DNA of 64,000 bases, taken from Achromobacter xylosoxidans (lineage in GTDB: Bacteria; Pseudomonadota; Gammaproteobacteria; Burkholderiales; Burkholderiaceae_B). The stretch is from positions 1 through 64,000 of the forward strand of contig NZ_MTLG01000082.1 in NCBI RefSeq assembly GCF_002192695.1. Direction: 5' to 3'. The notes beneath the pieces are model-generated. The model was given only the letters and a program-made list of their open reading frames with translations. It made no database searches and had not been told where the DNA came from. Each line of letters begins with the position of its first letter. Positions within the stretch are counted from its first letter, which is position 1. The position numbers and the translations under genes were made by a program. Shown piece after piece: positions 15,688 to 23,228 of this stretch.

Positions 15688-16673
15688 TGTGCAACGATTC
15701 CGCGGCTCTTGATGAGCTCGCCCCAGCGCCGGGACTCGGCCTGCACCAGCTGGTTCATGTCATCGCGGCCGCCGGCCACCACTTCGAAGCCGGATTCGGT
15801 GATGCGTCCGGCCACGGCCGGGTCGCGCAGCGCCGCGATGGTGGCGTCGACCAGCTTGTCCAGCGTCGCCGCCGGCGTCTGCGCCGGCGCCACCATGCCC
15901 ACCCAGGAATAGATCTCGAAGCCCGGATAGCTTTCGGCGATGGCGGGCACGTCCGGCAGGGCGGCGACGCGCTTGGGCGCGGTCACCGCCAGCGCGCGCA
16001 GCTTGCCGCTCTGGATATGGGGCAGCACCAGCGGCAGGCTGGCGATGATGGATTCCACGTGTCCGCCCATCAGGTCCGACACGGCCGGGCCGCCGCCGCG
16101 GTAGGGCGTATGGATGCCGCTGGTGCCCGCGGCCTGGTGGAACATTTCGGCTGCCAGGTGGTTGGAGCTGCCCGCGCCGACCGAGGCGTAGGACACGCTG
16201 CCCTTCTTGCCGGCCGCGATGTAGTCCGCCAGCGTCTGGTACGGACCGCTGGCCGTCACCGCCAGCACCATGGGCGAGCGCACCATGTACGACACGCCGG
16301 TCAGATCGCGCGCCGTGTCGTAAGAGAGCTTGGGGTAGATGTGTTGTTCGGTGGCGTAGGAATCGAACACCATTTCGACCGTGTAGCCGTCGGGCGCGGA
16401 CTTGGCCACCAGCGCCGTGCCTATGGTGCCGCCGGCGCCGCCGCGGTTGTCGATGACCACCGTCTGGCCCAGCTTGTCCTGCAGCGCCTGCTGCACCTGG
16501 CGCGCCACCCGGTCCACGGTGCCGCCCGCCGCGAAGGGCACCACCACCGTCACCGGCTTGCTGGGATAGGAGTCCGCCAGCGCGGGCAGGGCGGCGCCCC
16601 AGGCGCCTGCGGCGAGGGCGGCGCTGGCCAGCAGGGCGCGGGGCGAGCGGCGGGGGGCGGTGATCGGGGGCAT
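15684..16673 (-). CDS. Bug family periplasmic solute-binding receptor
   Basis: This 329-residue receptor has a signal peptide ending near ALADS (about residue 34). The mature pattern is YPSKPVTVVVPFAAGGTVDRVAR, followed by IDNRGGAGGTIGT and TPYRGGGPAVSDLMGGHV. The ATG at 16673 follows CAGGAGA. It is co-transcribed and overlaps with the maleylacetate reductase gene, and a LysR regulator is divergent. The arrangement suggests uptake or sensing of an aromatic or unsaturated acid processed by that enzyme. No TctAB genes are present. Confidence 0.9.
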   Translation of the reverse strand: MPPITAPRRSPRALLASAALAAGAWGAALPALADSYPSKPVTVVVPFAAGGTVDRVARQVQQALQDKLGQTVVIDNRGGAGGTIGTALVAKSAPDGYTVEMVFDSYATEQHIYPKLSYDTARDLTGVSYMVRSPMVLAVTASGPYQTLADYIAAGKKGSVSYASVGAGSSNHLAAEMFHQAAGTSGIHTPYRGGGPAVSDLMGGHVESIIASLPLVLPHIQSGKLRALAVTAPKRVAALPDVPAIAESYPGFEIYSWVGMVAPAQTPAATLDKLVDATIAALRDPAVAGRITESGFEVVAGGRDDMNQLVQAESRRWGELIKSRGIVAQ

Positions 16674-16724
16674 GCGGGTCTCCTGGGCTTGTCGTCGTTG
16701 TGATTGGCCGTCGATCTTTGTCAA

Positions 16725-16766
16725 AATTGCCAAAATGCGGCCATGCACGGTATCGTAATTGCCAAA
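16725..16766. promoter_or_regulatory. Direct repeat, candidate LysR binding sites
   Basis: AATTGCCAAA occurs at 16725-16734 and again at 16757-16766, a spacing of 32 bases or about three helical turns. Both copies lie in the gap between the Bug gene and the divergent LysR gene. Position and spacing make them candidate regulator or promoter elements, although a classical T-N11-A site is not evident. Confidence 0.35.
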
Positions 16767-16819
16767 TCTCCCAGGAAAGCAGGCGCAGGGCGCCAAAGCC
16801 TTTTGCGCCACACGCACAA

Positions 16820-17755
16820 ATGAAAACCGTCAAATTCGCCGAGAGCCTCTCCATCTTCGTCGACGTCGCCCGGGCGCAGAGCTTTTCCGAGGTGGCCCGC
16901 CGCCGCGGCATGGTGGCCTCGTCCGTGGCGCGGCAGATCGGCGCGCTGGAGTCCGAGCTCAAGGTGCCGCTGTTCGTGCGCTCCACCCGCGCCCTGATGC
17001 CCACCGAGGCCGGCGAGGTTCTGTACGAGCGCGCCGTGAAGATCCTGCACGACATGACCGAGGCGCGCTCCGAAGTCATTTCGCTGGAGCAGACCGTGCA
17101 GGGTCTGTTGCGGGTCAGCTGCCTGCCGGCGTTTGCGCGGCGCTACGTGGTGCCCATGCTGCAGCAGCTGGGAGAACGCCATCCGCAATTGCAGGTGGAG
17201 CTGGAACTGACCGAGCGCGTGGTGGATCCGGTGGTCGAACGCATGGACGTGGTGGTGCGGGTGGGGCAGCAGCCCGACAGCAGCCTGATCGGGCAGCGCA
17301 TCGGCAGCCATCGCTACCTGATCTGCGCCGCGCCTTCATACCTGGAACGCCACGGCGTGCCGCGCACCCTGGCGGACCTGTCGCGCCATCGCCTCATCGA
17401 CCGGCGCCACAGCACCAGCGTGCGCGGCTGGCGCGAGCTGGGCGATGGCCAGTGGGCGCAGGACGCCCGGTTCGTCCTGGAATGCGACGACTGCGACGCG
17501 CGCCGGTTCGCGGCGCTGGAAGGGTTGGGCATCGCGCTCATGCCCAACTGGTCCGCGGGCGCGGACCTGGGCGCCGGCCGGCTAGTGCAGCTGAGCTTGC
17601 AGGACGCCAGTCCGCCGCCCGAAAGCGGCATCTACCTGCTGCGCGCCATGCCGCGCGCCAACGCGCGCATCCGCGCCTTCACCGAGCAGCTGCGGCGGCA
17701 GATCGGCTCGCCTTCCGTGTGGGACGCGGCCATCGAGGCTGCGCGCGCGGCCTGA
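16820..17755 (+). CDS. LysR family transcriptional regulator
   Basis: This 311-residue regulator has an N-terminal helix-turn-helix (about residues 8-65, including SFSEVARRRGMVASSVARQI) and a C-terminal two-lobed effector domain starting near VQGLLRVSCLPAFARRYV. It belongs to the CrgA/DsdC-like group often seen next to reductases. It is divergent from the Bug/maleylacetate reductase pair and is the likely activator of that pair. Its ATG at 16820 has no strong ribosome site. Confidence 0.9.
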   Translation: MKTVKFAESLSIFVDVARAQSFSEVARRRGMVASSVARQIGALESELKVPLFVRSTRALMPTEAGEVLYERAVKILHDMTEARSEVISLEQTVQGLLRVSCLPAFARRYVVPMLQQLGERHPQLQVELELTERVVDPVVERMDVVVRVGQQPDSSLIGQRIGSHRYLICAAPSYLERHGVPRTLADLSRHRLIDRRHSTSVRGWRELGDGQWAQDARFVLECDDCDARRFAALEGLGIALMPNWSAGADLGAGRLVQLSLQDASPPPESGIYLLRAMPRANARIRAFTEQLRRQIGSPSVWDAAIEAARAA

Positions 17756-17782
17756 CGCTGTTGGCGCGGGAGGCGTGGCGCC

Positions 17783-18529
17783 TTAGCTGGCGTCGTGGAA
17801 GATGATGCCCAGCGTGTGCCGCACTCCCGTGCGCAGCCGGCTGACGCCATGCCGCAGATTCGCGCGGTAATAGGCGCGCGTCGACCGCACAGGCCTGTGG
17901 TTGACGGCAAGCACCACGGCATCGCCTTGCCGCAAGGGCACCACGTCGGCCCGCCCGGGCTGTTTGGGATTGCTCTCGGCCAGCAGCAGCTCGCCGCCCT
18001 CGAAATCGCGTCCCGGCTCATTGAGCAGGAAGATGGCCTGGAACGGAAAGACATGGTCGCCGTACAGGTCCTGATGCAGGCAGCAATAGTCGTCGGCTTG
18101 GTAGCGCAGCAGCAGTGGCGTGGGCCGGCGCTGTCCGGCGGCGTGGCAGATCTCCTGGAATTCGTCATGCGTCGCGGGAAAGCGCGCTTCCATGCGCATG
18201 GCGGCATGCCAGCGGTTGGCGATGGGCGCCAGACGCGGGTAGAGCGACTGCCGCAAGCCTTGGACGATATCAGGCAGCGGATAGCTGAAGTACTTGTACT
18301 CGCCTCGGCCGAACGCATAGCGTTCCATCACGATGCGGCTGCGAAAGCGCGCTTCCTCGCCGTAGCCGGCCGCAAGTTCCTCGCACTGGGCCTGCGTCAG
18401 CAGCCCCGGCAGCACGGTGTAGCCATCGCGGCCGAGGTCGTCTTCGACGGCCTGCCAGTCCGTGTCCGCAATCCCGGTTTCAGGCAGGTCGTGCTGTATG
18501 GTCGATGTGGGCATGGCTGGAGCTGGCAT
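17783..18529 (-). CDS. 2-oxoglutarate/Fe(II) oxygenase, Oxygenase-NA type (copy A)
   Basis: This 248-residue protein looks like a soluble 2-oxoglutarate-dependent oxygenase. The iron-binding triad is H152-x-D154 (CLHQDLYGDHVFPFQ) and H227 (RHGVS), with R237 placed to bind 2-oxoglutarate. The signature FGRGEYKYFSYPLP (residues 73-86) and LNEPGRDFEGGE are shared with copy C. I place it in PF09859 (Oxygenase-NA), whose substrates are not known to me. It is the last of three paralogues on the minus strand; its ATG overlaps the stop of copy B by one base (TGATG) and has no ribosome site, so it is probably translated by coupling. It is convergent with the LysR gene, 27 bases away. Confidence 0.82.
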   Translation of the reverse strand: MPAPAMPTSTIQHDLPETGIADTDWQAVEDDLGRDGYTVLPGLLTQAQCEELAAGYGEEARFRSRIVMERYAFGRGEYKYFSYPLPDIVQGLRQSLYPRLAPIANRWHAAMRMEARFPATHDEFQEICHAAGQRRPTPLLLRYQADDYCCLHQDLYGDHVFPFQAIFLLNEPGRDFEGGELLLAESNPKQPGRADVVPLRQGDAVVLAVNHRPVRSTRAYYRANLRHGVSRLRTGVRHTLGIIFHDAS

Positions 18530-19248
18530 CAGGGCGCATCGTGGAAAAACAGTTCAAGGCCGATGCGTACGCCTTTGCGCACGCGGCTGACGGCATGCTT
18601 GAGGTTGACGCGGTAATAGCCCTTGGCACCGTGAAAGGGGCGTTCCCCCGTGGCGATGATGGCGACATCGCCGAAACCCAGCGGCGCCACCAGCGGACGC
18701 GATTGCATGCGCGGGCGCTGCTCCGTCATCACGAACTCGCCGCCTTGGAAATCGCCTCCCGGCTCGGACAGGAGCGCGACCACCTGCATGGGAAAGACCT
18801 GCAAGCCTTCATTGCGCTGGTGCAGCGCCATGTAGTCTTCGACGCTGAGCCGGCTCAGGTGCGATTGCGCCCGGGCCTGGCCGGCGTCGCGGTTGCGCTG
18901 AAGAAAATCTTCCAGCTCATCGGGATAGCGCGCGTGCACGTCCAGAAGTTCGTTCCAGCGATTGGCGTGGACGGCCAGCCGGCGGTATAGCGCCGTGCGC
19001 CATTGTTCCAGCGGCGCAGGCATGCCGGCGTCGAAGTAGTACAGGTCGCCGCGCCCCAGGCCGCCGGATGCCAGGCTCACCCGCCGGGCATGGGGCGCGT
19101 CGGCCTGCCGCGCCAGACCGCGTGCCAGTTCCGCGTCCAGCAATCCTGGCAGCACGGCATGGCCTTCGGCGTCGAGCCGAGATCCGATGTCCGTCCAGTC
19201 CAGGCGGTCCAGGTTGGTTTCGAAGGCGGTCATGCCGCTGTCATGCAT
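18529..19248 (-). CDS. 2OG/Fe(II) oxygenase paralogue lacking the triad Asp (copy B)
   Basis: This 239-residue protein aligns end to end with copies A and C (DWxDI at the N-terminus, FFHDAP at the C-terminus). The HxD motif reads H143-Q-R145, so the metal-binding Asp is replaced by Arg. The distal H218 and the 2OG-binding R228 remain. The otherwise invariant FGRGEYKYF is altered to LGRGDLYYF. The protein is clearly maintained in frame, so it is either a structural or regulatory partner or has changed chemistry. The ATG at 19248 has a GAGGA ribosome site; an ATG at 19287 would overlap copy C by 4 bases but lacks such a site. Confidence 0.75.
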   Translation of the reverse strand: MHDSGMTAFETNLDRLDWTDIGSRLDAEGHAVLPGLLDAELARGLARQADAPHARRVSLASGGLGRGDLYYFDAGMPAPLEQWRTALYRRLAVHANRWNELLDVHARYPDELEDFLQRNRDAGQARAQSHLSRLSVEDYMALHQRNEGLQVFPMQVVALLSEPGGDFQGGEFVMTEQRPRMQSRPLVAPLGFGDVAIIATGERPFHGAKGYYRVNLKHAVSRVRKGVRIGLELFFHDAP

Positions 19249-19283
19249 AGGGTCCTCATCGATGTTCGCAAGCGCGCGCGGCA

Positions 19284-19997
19284 TCATGCCGCGTCATGAA
19301 AAATGATGCCCACGGTATGGCGCCGGCCGCTGCGCACGCGGCTCACGCCGTGCCGCATGGCGACCTTGCGCGGCCCGCGCGCGCCTGCCGCGGGCCGTTG
19401 ATTGACGGTGAACACCAGCGCGTCGCCCTGGCCCAGCGGCACGACGTCGGCGCGCTGGCTGCGGGCCGCAAGCTCGGTCATGACGAATTCGCCGCCGGTG
19501 AAATCCTTGCCCGGCTCGGCCAGCAGGATGGCGACCTGCAGCGGAAACACATGCTCGCCATAGAGATCCTGGTGCAGGCAGTTGTAGTCGTCCTCACCGT
19601 ACTGAAGCAGCAGCGGCGTGGGACGCGTCTGGCCGGCCCGGTGGCAGCGTTGCAGGTAGGCATCCAGTTCGGGCGGGTACTGCGTGTCCGCGCGCAGCCG
19701 TTGGTTCCAGCGGTTGGCGATCGGCGCCAGCCGGGCATAGAGCGCATGGCGCAATTGGTCGAGCAGCGGCGGCAAGGGGTAGGCGAAGTACTTGTACTCG
19801 CCGCGTCCAAAGCCGTGGCGCGCCATCACGATGCGCGAGCGAAAGCGCGCGTCGTCCGGGTACAGGGCGGCGAGGGCGCGGCATTGCGCGGGCGTCAGCA
19901 TGCCGGGCAAAACGGCGTTGCCGCGGGCATCGAGCGCACGCTCCACGTCTTCCCAGTCATAGTCCATGTCCTCGTCCCCGCTCGCCGCGGCGCGCAT
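19284..19997 (-). CDS. 2-oxoglutarate/Fe(II) oxygenase, Oxygenase-NA type (copy C)
   Basis: This 237-residue protein is the first gene of the three-oxygenase row. The full triad is present: H142-x-D144 (CLHQDLYGEHVFPLQ) and H216 (RHGVSRV), with R226 for 2-oxoglutarate. It shares FGRGEYKYFAYPLP and PTPLLLQYGEDDYNCLHQD with copy A and is clearly closer to A than to B. The ATG at 19997 follows GGGAGGA. No transporter or biosynthetic gene adjoins, so the substrate (small molecule, protein or nucleic acid) is unknown. The three genes should form one transcript from a promoter near 20000-20080. Confidence 0.82.
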   Translation of the reverse strand: MRAAASGDEDMDYDWEDVERALDARGNAVLPGMLTPAQCRALAALYPDDARFRSRIVMARHGFGRGEYKYFAYPLPPLLDQLRHALYARLAPIANRWNQRLRADTQYPPELDAYLQRCHRAGQTRPTPLLLQYGEDDYNCLHQDLYGEHVFPLQVAILLAEPGKDFTGGEFVMTELAARSQRADVVPLGQGDALVFTVNQRPAAGARGPRKVAMRHGVSRVRSGRRHTVGIIFHDAA

Positions 19998-20083
19998 GCC
20001 CGGTCCTCCCTGTGATTACAGGCGAGGCCAGTGTAGAAATCCACCGCCTTTTTGAAACTCCGTTTGTTGCGCCGGCATGCGCC

Positions 20084-20112
20084 CAAAACAAAAAACGCCG
20101 CGGCAGCGGCGT
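20084..20112 (-). terminator. Rho-independent terminator of the dUTPase gene
   Basis: The stem ACGCCGC / GCGGCGT (20095-20101 and 20106-20112) is followed on the minus strand by a T-rich run (complement of 20084-20094). It separates the dUTPase gene from the oxygenase row. Confidence 0.85.
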
Positions 20113-20139
20113 TTTCTGGCGGGCAGGAACCGTCGCGGC

Positions 20140-20826
20140 TCAGAGGCGCGAATAGGCCTGCTCCAGCTCGCGGTGCAGCTGGTCGGCGAAATCCTCGCGC
20201 GCGGGATCCAGCTGCGACAGCAGGCGGGCCAGCACGACGTTGTCTTCCTCGCCGTTCCAGATCTTGATGTAGGTGCCTTCCTTGTAGCCATGCTGCTGGC
20301 GGAAGATGTTCAGCACGTTCTTGGACACGTATTGCGTGTAGGCGTCGTTCCAGCTCATCTCGCACGACGTCATGGTCTGTTCCAGCACCTTGAAGCTGGC
20401 GCGTCCGCATACGGCCAGGCCGCCGATCAGTTCCAGCAGCTCGGGCACGCTCAACTGATCCAGCGCATGGGTCTTGCCGTCCAGCGCGACCGAGGCCGGG
20501 CTGGACAGGTCGGCGACCAGCGCGCCGGCGGCGGCGCCGATGTCGCCGCGGGCCTGGACGATGGTGTGCGACAGATAGAAGTGCAGGATGTCCACCAGCT
20601 CCATCTGCACTTGCGGCAGGTCGATGGTCTGCTTTTTCCACCACTTCCAGCCGTAGTGTTCCAGCGCTTCGGCGGATTCGACGAAGGCGGCGCGCAGGAA
20701 GCGGGCTCCGCCGTTGACCCAATCCGGATTGATCATGCTGTTCAAGTGGCCCTGCAGCTTCAGCATCGTGGCCGCCTGGGCCTGGTTCAATCCGACTACG
20801 TTATTCACTTTCACTCCGTGGTTCAT
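20140..20826 (-). CDS. dUTP diphosphatase, all-alpha dimeric type
   Basis: This 228-residue protein resembles the all-alpha (MazG-like superfamily) dUTPases that hydrolyse dUTP to dUMP, keeping uracil out of DNA and feeding dTMP synthesis. The metal-binding helices are seen as ALEHYGWKWWKK followed by QVQMELVDILHFYL (the E-x-x-E/D pattern), with a later helix containing NIFRQQHGYKEGTYIKIWNG. It is unrelated to the trimeric Dut fold. It has its own terminator. The ATG at 20826 has only a weak GAAAGA site. Confidence 0.8.
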   Translation of the reverse strand: MNHGVKVNNVVGLNQAQAATMLKLQGHLNSMINPDWVNGGARFLRAAFVESAEALEHYGWKWWKKQTIDLPQVQMELVDILHFYLSHTIVQARGDIGAAAGALVADLSSPASVALDGKTHALDQLSVPELLELIGGLAVCGRASFKVLEQTMTSCEMSWNDAYTQYVSKNVLNIFRQQHGYKEGTYIKIWNGEEDNVVLARLLSQLDPAREDFADQLHRELEQAYSRL

Positions 20827-20895
20827 GGGTCTTTCGACAGCGGCGGAAATGTTAGCACCAATGCCCGCCCGAGCCGGGCCGCCCCGGTGGCGGAA

Positions 20896-21417
20896 TCAGG
20901 CGTCGCCGTCCTTGCGGTAGGAAGAGCGCTTGAGCGGAGGCAGCGGCGCCTTGCCGCGCGGATTGCGCGCGTTGCGGGCGGCCTTGAACAGCATCATGGC
21001 GAAGAAGAACAGGAAGACGGCGGGCATGGCCTCGTCCAGGTCGAACCCGGGGCCGCGCAGGGCTTCGAAGATGATGCGCGCTCCGGCCCAGCCGGCCAGG
21101 ATGCCGCCCACCGTCAGGATGACGCCGATCTTGCGCTGGGTGGCTTGGCGGGCCATCGATACCTCGGCGGCATCCGTCTGGCCCGGGGCCGCGGGCGCTT
21201 GCCGCGATTGCAGGGGCGGCGGGGCCGGCTTGCCCCAGGGCGCGCCGGATAGCGTTTCAGAGGGAGAGGCCGGGGGGGCGGGAGGGGGTGGGGGAGCTGC
21301 CGGTCGGGATTGCGCCCGCTTGTCGGGAACCTGTCCCGGCGATGCGCCGCCGGTACGCGTCAGGTTCTCGATGTAGCGCGCGAAATCGCCATTCCTGGGT
21401 TCCCCGTCTATGGCCAT
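20896..21417 (-). CDS. Hypothetical membrane protein with Pro-rich N-terminal half
   Basis: I cannot name this 173-residue protein. Residues about 35-85 are a flexible Pro/Ala/Ser-rich region. Two hydrophobic segments follow (IGVILTVGGILAGWAGARII and AVFLFFFAMMLFKAARNA), and the tail is basic. It is probably an inner-membrane protein with the Pro-rich part on one side. The ATG at 21417 has a GGAGAGGGG ribosome site. It lies 16 bases downstream of the DedA gene and is probably co-transcribed with it. Confidence 0.7.
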   Translation of the reverse strand: MAIDGEPRNGDFARYIENLTRTGGASPGQVPDKRAQSRPAAPPPPPAPPASPSETLSGAPWGKPAPPPLQSRQAPAAPGQTDAAEVSMARQATQRKIGVILTVGGILAGWAGARIIFEALRGPGFDLDEAMPAVFLFFFAMMLFKAARNARNPRGKAPLPPLKRSSYRKDGDA

Positions 21418-21433
21418 TGCCCCTCTCTCCGGT

Positions 21434-22072
21434 TCAGTTGCCGCGGCGTTGGCGCGCCGGGACCCGGCGCTTGCGCAGCATGGCTATCAACAGCCCGCAT
21501 CCTAGCAGCACCGAGAGTCCCGCGCCGATCATCATGGCAATCTGTTGCGCATTGTCCGCCGTGCCCAGGCTGCGCGCGGTGATGTAGCCCGGGGCCAGCA
21601 TCAGCGGCATCCAGAGGATGGCCGAGGCGACGTTGGCCATCTGGAAGCGGCTGTGTCCCATGCCCATCACGCCGGCGACGGTGGGGATGGTGGAGCGGAT
21701 GGGCCCCAGGAAGCGGCCGATCAGCACGGAGGCGAAGCCGTAGCGGTAGAAGAACAGGCGGGCGCGCGCCACGCCGCTGCGCTGCTGCTTCAGCGGCCAG
21801 CGGCGCAGGATGCCGGGGCCGGCCCAGCGGCCCAGCCAGTAGGACAGGGCGTCGCCCACGATGGCGCCGGCGATGCCCCAGGCGATGATGGCCCAGGGAT
21901 TCAGGGTGCCCGCGCCGATCAGGCCGCCGGTCAGCAGCATCAAGGCCGTGGCCGGGATGAACAGGCCCAGCAGCACCATGGATTCGCCCAGGGTGAGCAG
22001 AAAGGTGATCGGTCCCGCCCAGGCCTGGTTGGCCTCGATGAACATCGCGATCTGGTCGATGTATTGGTCCAT
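21434..22072 (-). CDS. DedA family membrane protein
   Basis: This 212-residue inner-membrane protein belongs to the DedA/SNARE-associated family, whose members are lipid-carrier flippases or are needed for envelope homeostasis. The family marks are GESMVLLGLFIPATALMLLTGG and, later, GRFLGPIRSTIPTVAGVMGM, with several hydrophobic helices. The ATG at 22072 fits the family N-terminus; the longer open frame upstream is less likely. It is divergent from the YdjM-like gene. Confidence 0.88.
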   Translation of the reverse strand: MDQYIDQIAMFIEANQAWAGPITFLLTLGESMVLLGLFIPATALMLLTGGLIGAGTLNPWAIIAWGIAGAIVGDALSYWLGRWAGPGILRRWPLKQQRSGVARARLFFYRYGFASVLIGRFLGPIRSTIPTVAGVMGMGHSRFQMANVASAILWMPLMLAPGYITARSLGTADNAQQIAMMIGAGLSVLLGCGLLIAMLRKRRVPARQRRGN

Positions 22073-22178
22073 ATTTACGAAGTTGAAAATTAGCTGAACG
22101 CAATCGGGTATGTTAACGCCTGCGGAACTGCCGGTGCGCCGTATAGTCCGTCTGGATGAAGCTAATTGTTGGAGAGTT

Positions 22179-23219
22179 ATGGATTCGGTTACGCAGGCGG
22201 TGCTGGGCGCGGGCATACAGGGCGCCCTGTTGGGACGGGTGCAGGGGCGCCGGGCGCTGATCTACGGCGCGGCGCTGGCCACGGTGCCGGATCTGGACGT
22301 CCTGATGCGCTATCCGGACCCGGTGTCGCTCATGACCTACCACCGCGGCTTCTCGCATTCGGTCTTCGTGCTGACCGGCCTGGCGGTTTTCCTGGCCTGG
22401 CTGATCCGCAAATACTGGCCGCAGGCGCCGTACAGCGGGCGCCGGCTGTTCCTGACCTTATGGCTGGTGCTGGTGACCCATCCGGTGCTGGACGCCTTCA
22501 CGGTCTACGGGACGCAGCTGTTCTGGCCGCTGGCGCTCATCCCCGAAAGCTGGGCCGCGGTGTTCATCATCGATCCGGTCTATACCGTGCCGTTGCTGCT
22601 GGCGGTGCTGTTCGCCATTGGCTTCGGCATGACGCTGACGGCGCGCCGGCTGCTGGCCGCGGCGCTGGTGTTCAGCACGGCCTACCTGGGATTCGGGCTG
22701 GCGGGGCGCATTGCCGCCGAGGACCGCGTGCGCGAGGCGATGCAGGCGCAGGGCATTGCGCCGAGCGAACTGCGCGCCGTGCCCATGCCTTTCAACACGC
22801 TGGTGTGGCGCGTCATCGCCAAGACGCCCGACGGCCACTATTACGAATCGGTCAGCAGCCTGTTCGACCGCGATCCGCCGGAATGGCTGCGCCAGCCGCT
22901 CAACCTGGACGTGGCGCGGGCCCTGGCGGACGTGCCGCTGCACCAGCGCCTGCGCTGGTTCACCGACGACTGGCTGCGCTACGACGTCATCGGCAACGCC
23001 CTGGTGGTCACGGACCTGCGCATGGGCATGGCGGGGCATTACACCTTCCGCTTCAAGATGGCCGAACGCGCGGCGGACGGCAGCTGGCAGGCGGTGACGC
23101 CGTCCAGCTGGCCCACCGAGCGCGGCGGCTGGGCCGAACTGAAGCTGGTGCTGGGCCGCATCCTGCATGCGCAGCCGCCCTTGCCGCTGGCGCAGTGGTC
23201 GGAGCTGTCGACGCGATAG
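22179..23219 (+). CDS. YdjM-like membrane-bound metal-dependent hydrolase
   Basis: This 346-residue protein belongs to the PF04307 (YdjM / LexA-binding inner-membrane) group. Metal-binding candidates include DLDVLMRYPDPVSLMTYHRGFSHS near residues 35-60 and VTHPVLDAFTVYGTQ. Four or more hydrophobic helices fill the first 200 residues, and the C-terminal 140 residues are soluble. The ATG at 22179 follows GGAGAG, which decides against the longer open frame. The substrate is unknown. It is convergent with the amidase gene, 9 bases away. Confidence 0.82.
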   Translation: MDSVTQAVLGAGIQGALLGRVQGRRALIYGAALATVPDLDVLMRYPDPVSLMTYHRGFSHSVFVLTGLAVFLAWLIRKYWPQAPYSGRRLFLTLWLVLVTHPVLDAFTVYGTQLFWPLALIPESWAAVFIIDPVYTVPLLLAVLFAIGFGMTLTARRLLAAALVFSTAYLGFGLAGRIAAEDRVREAMQAQGIAPSELRAVPMPFNTLVWRVIAKTPDGHYYESVSSLFDRDPPEWLRQPLNLDVARALADVPLHQRLRWFTDDWLRYDVIGNALVVTDLRMGMAGHYTFRFKMAERAADGSWQAVTPSSWPTERGGWAELKLVLGRILHAQPPLPLAQWSELSTR

Positions 23220-23228
23220 AGGCGTGAT

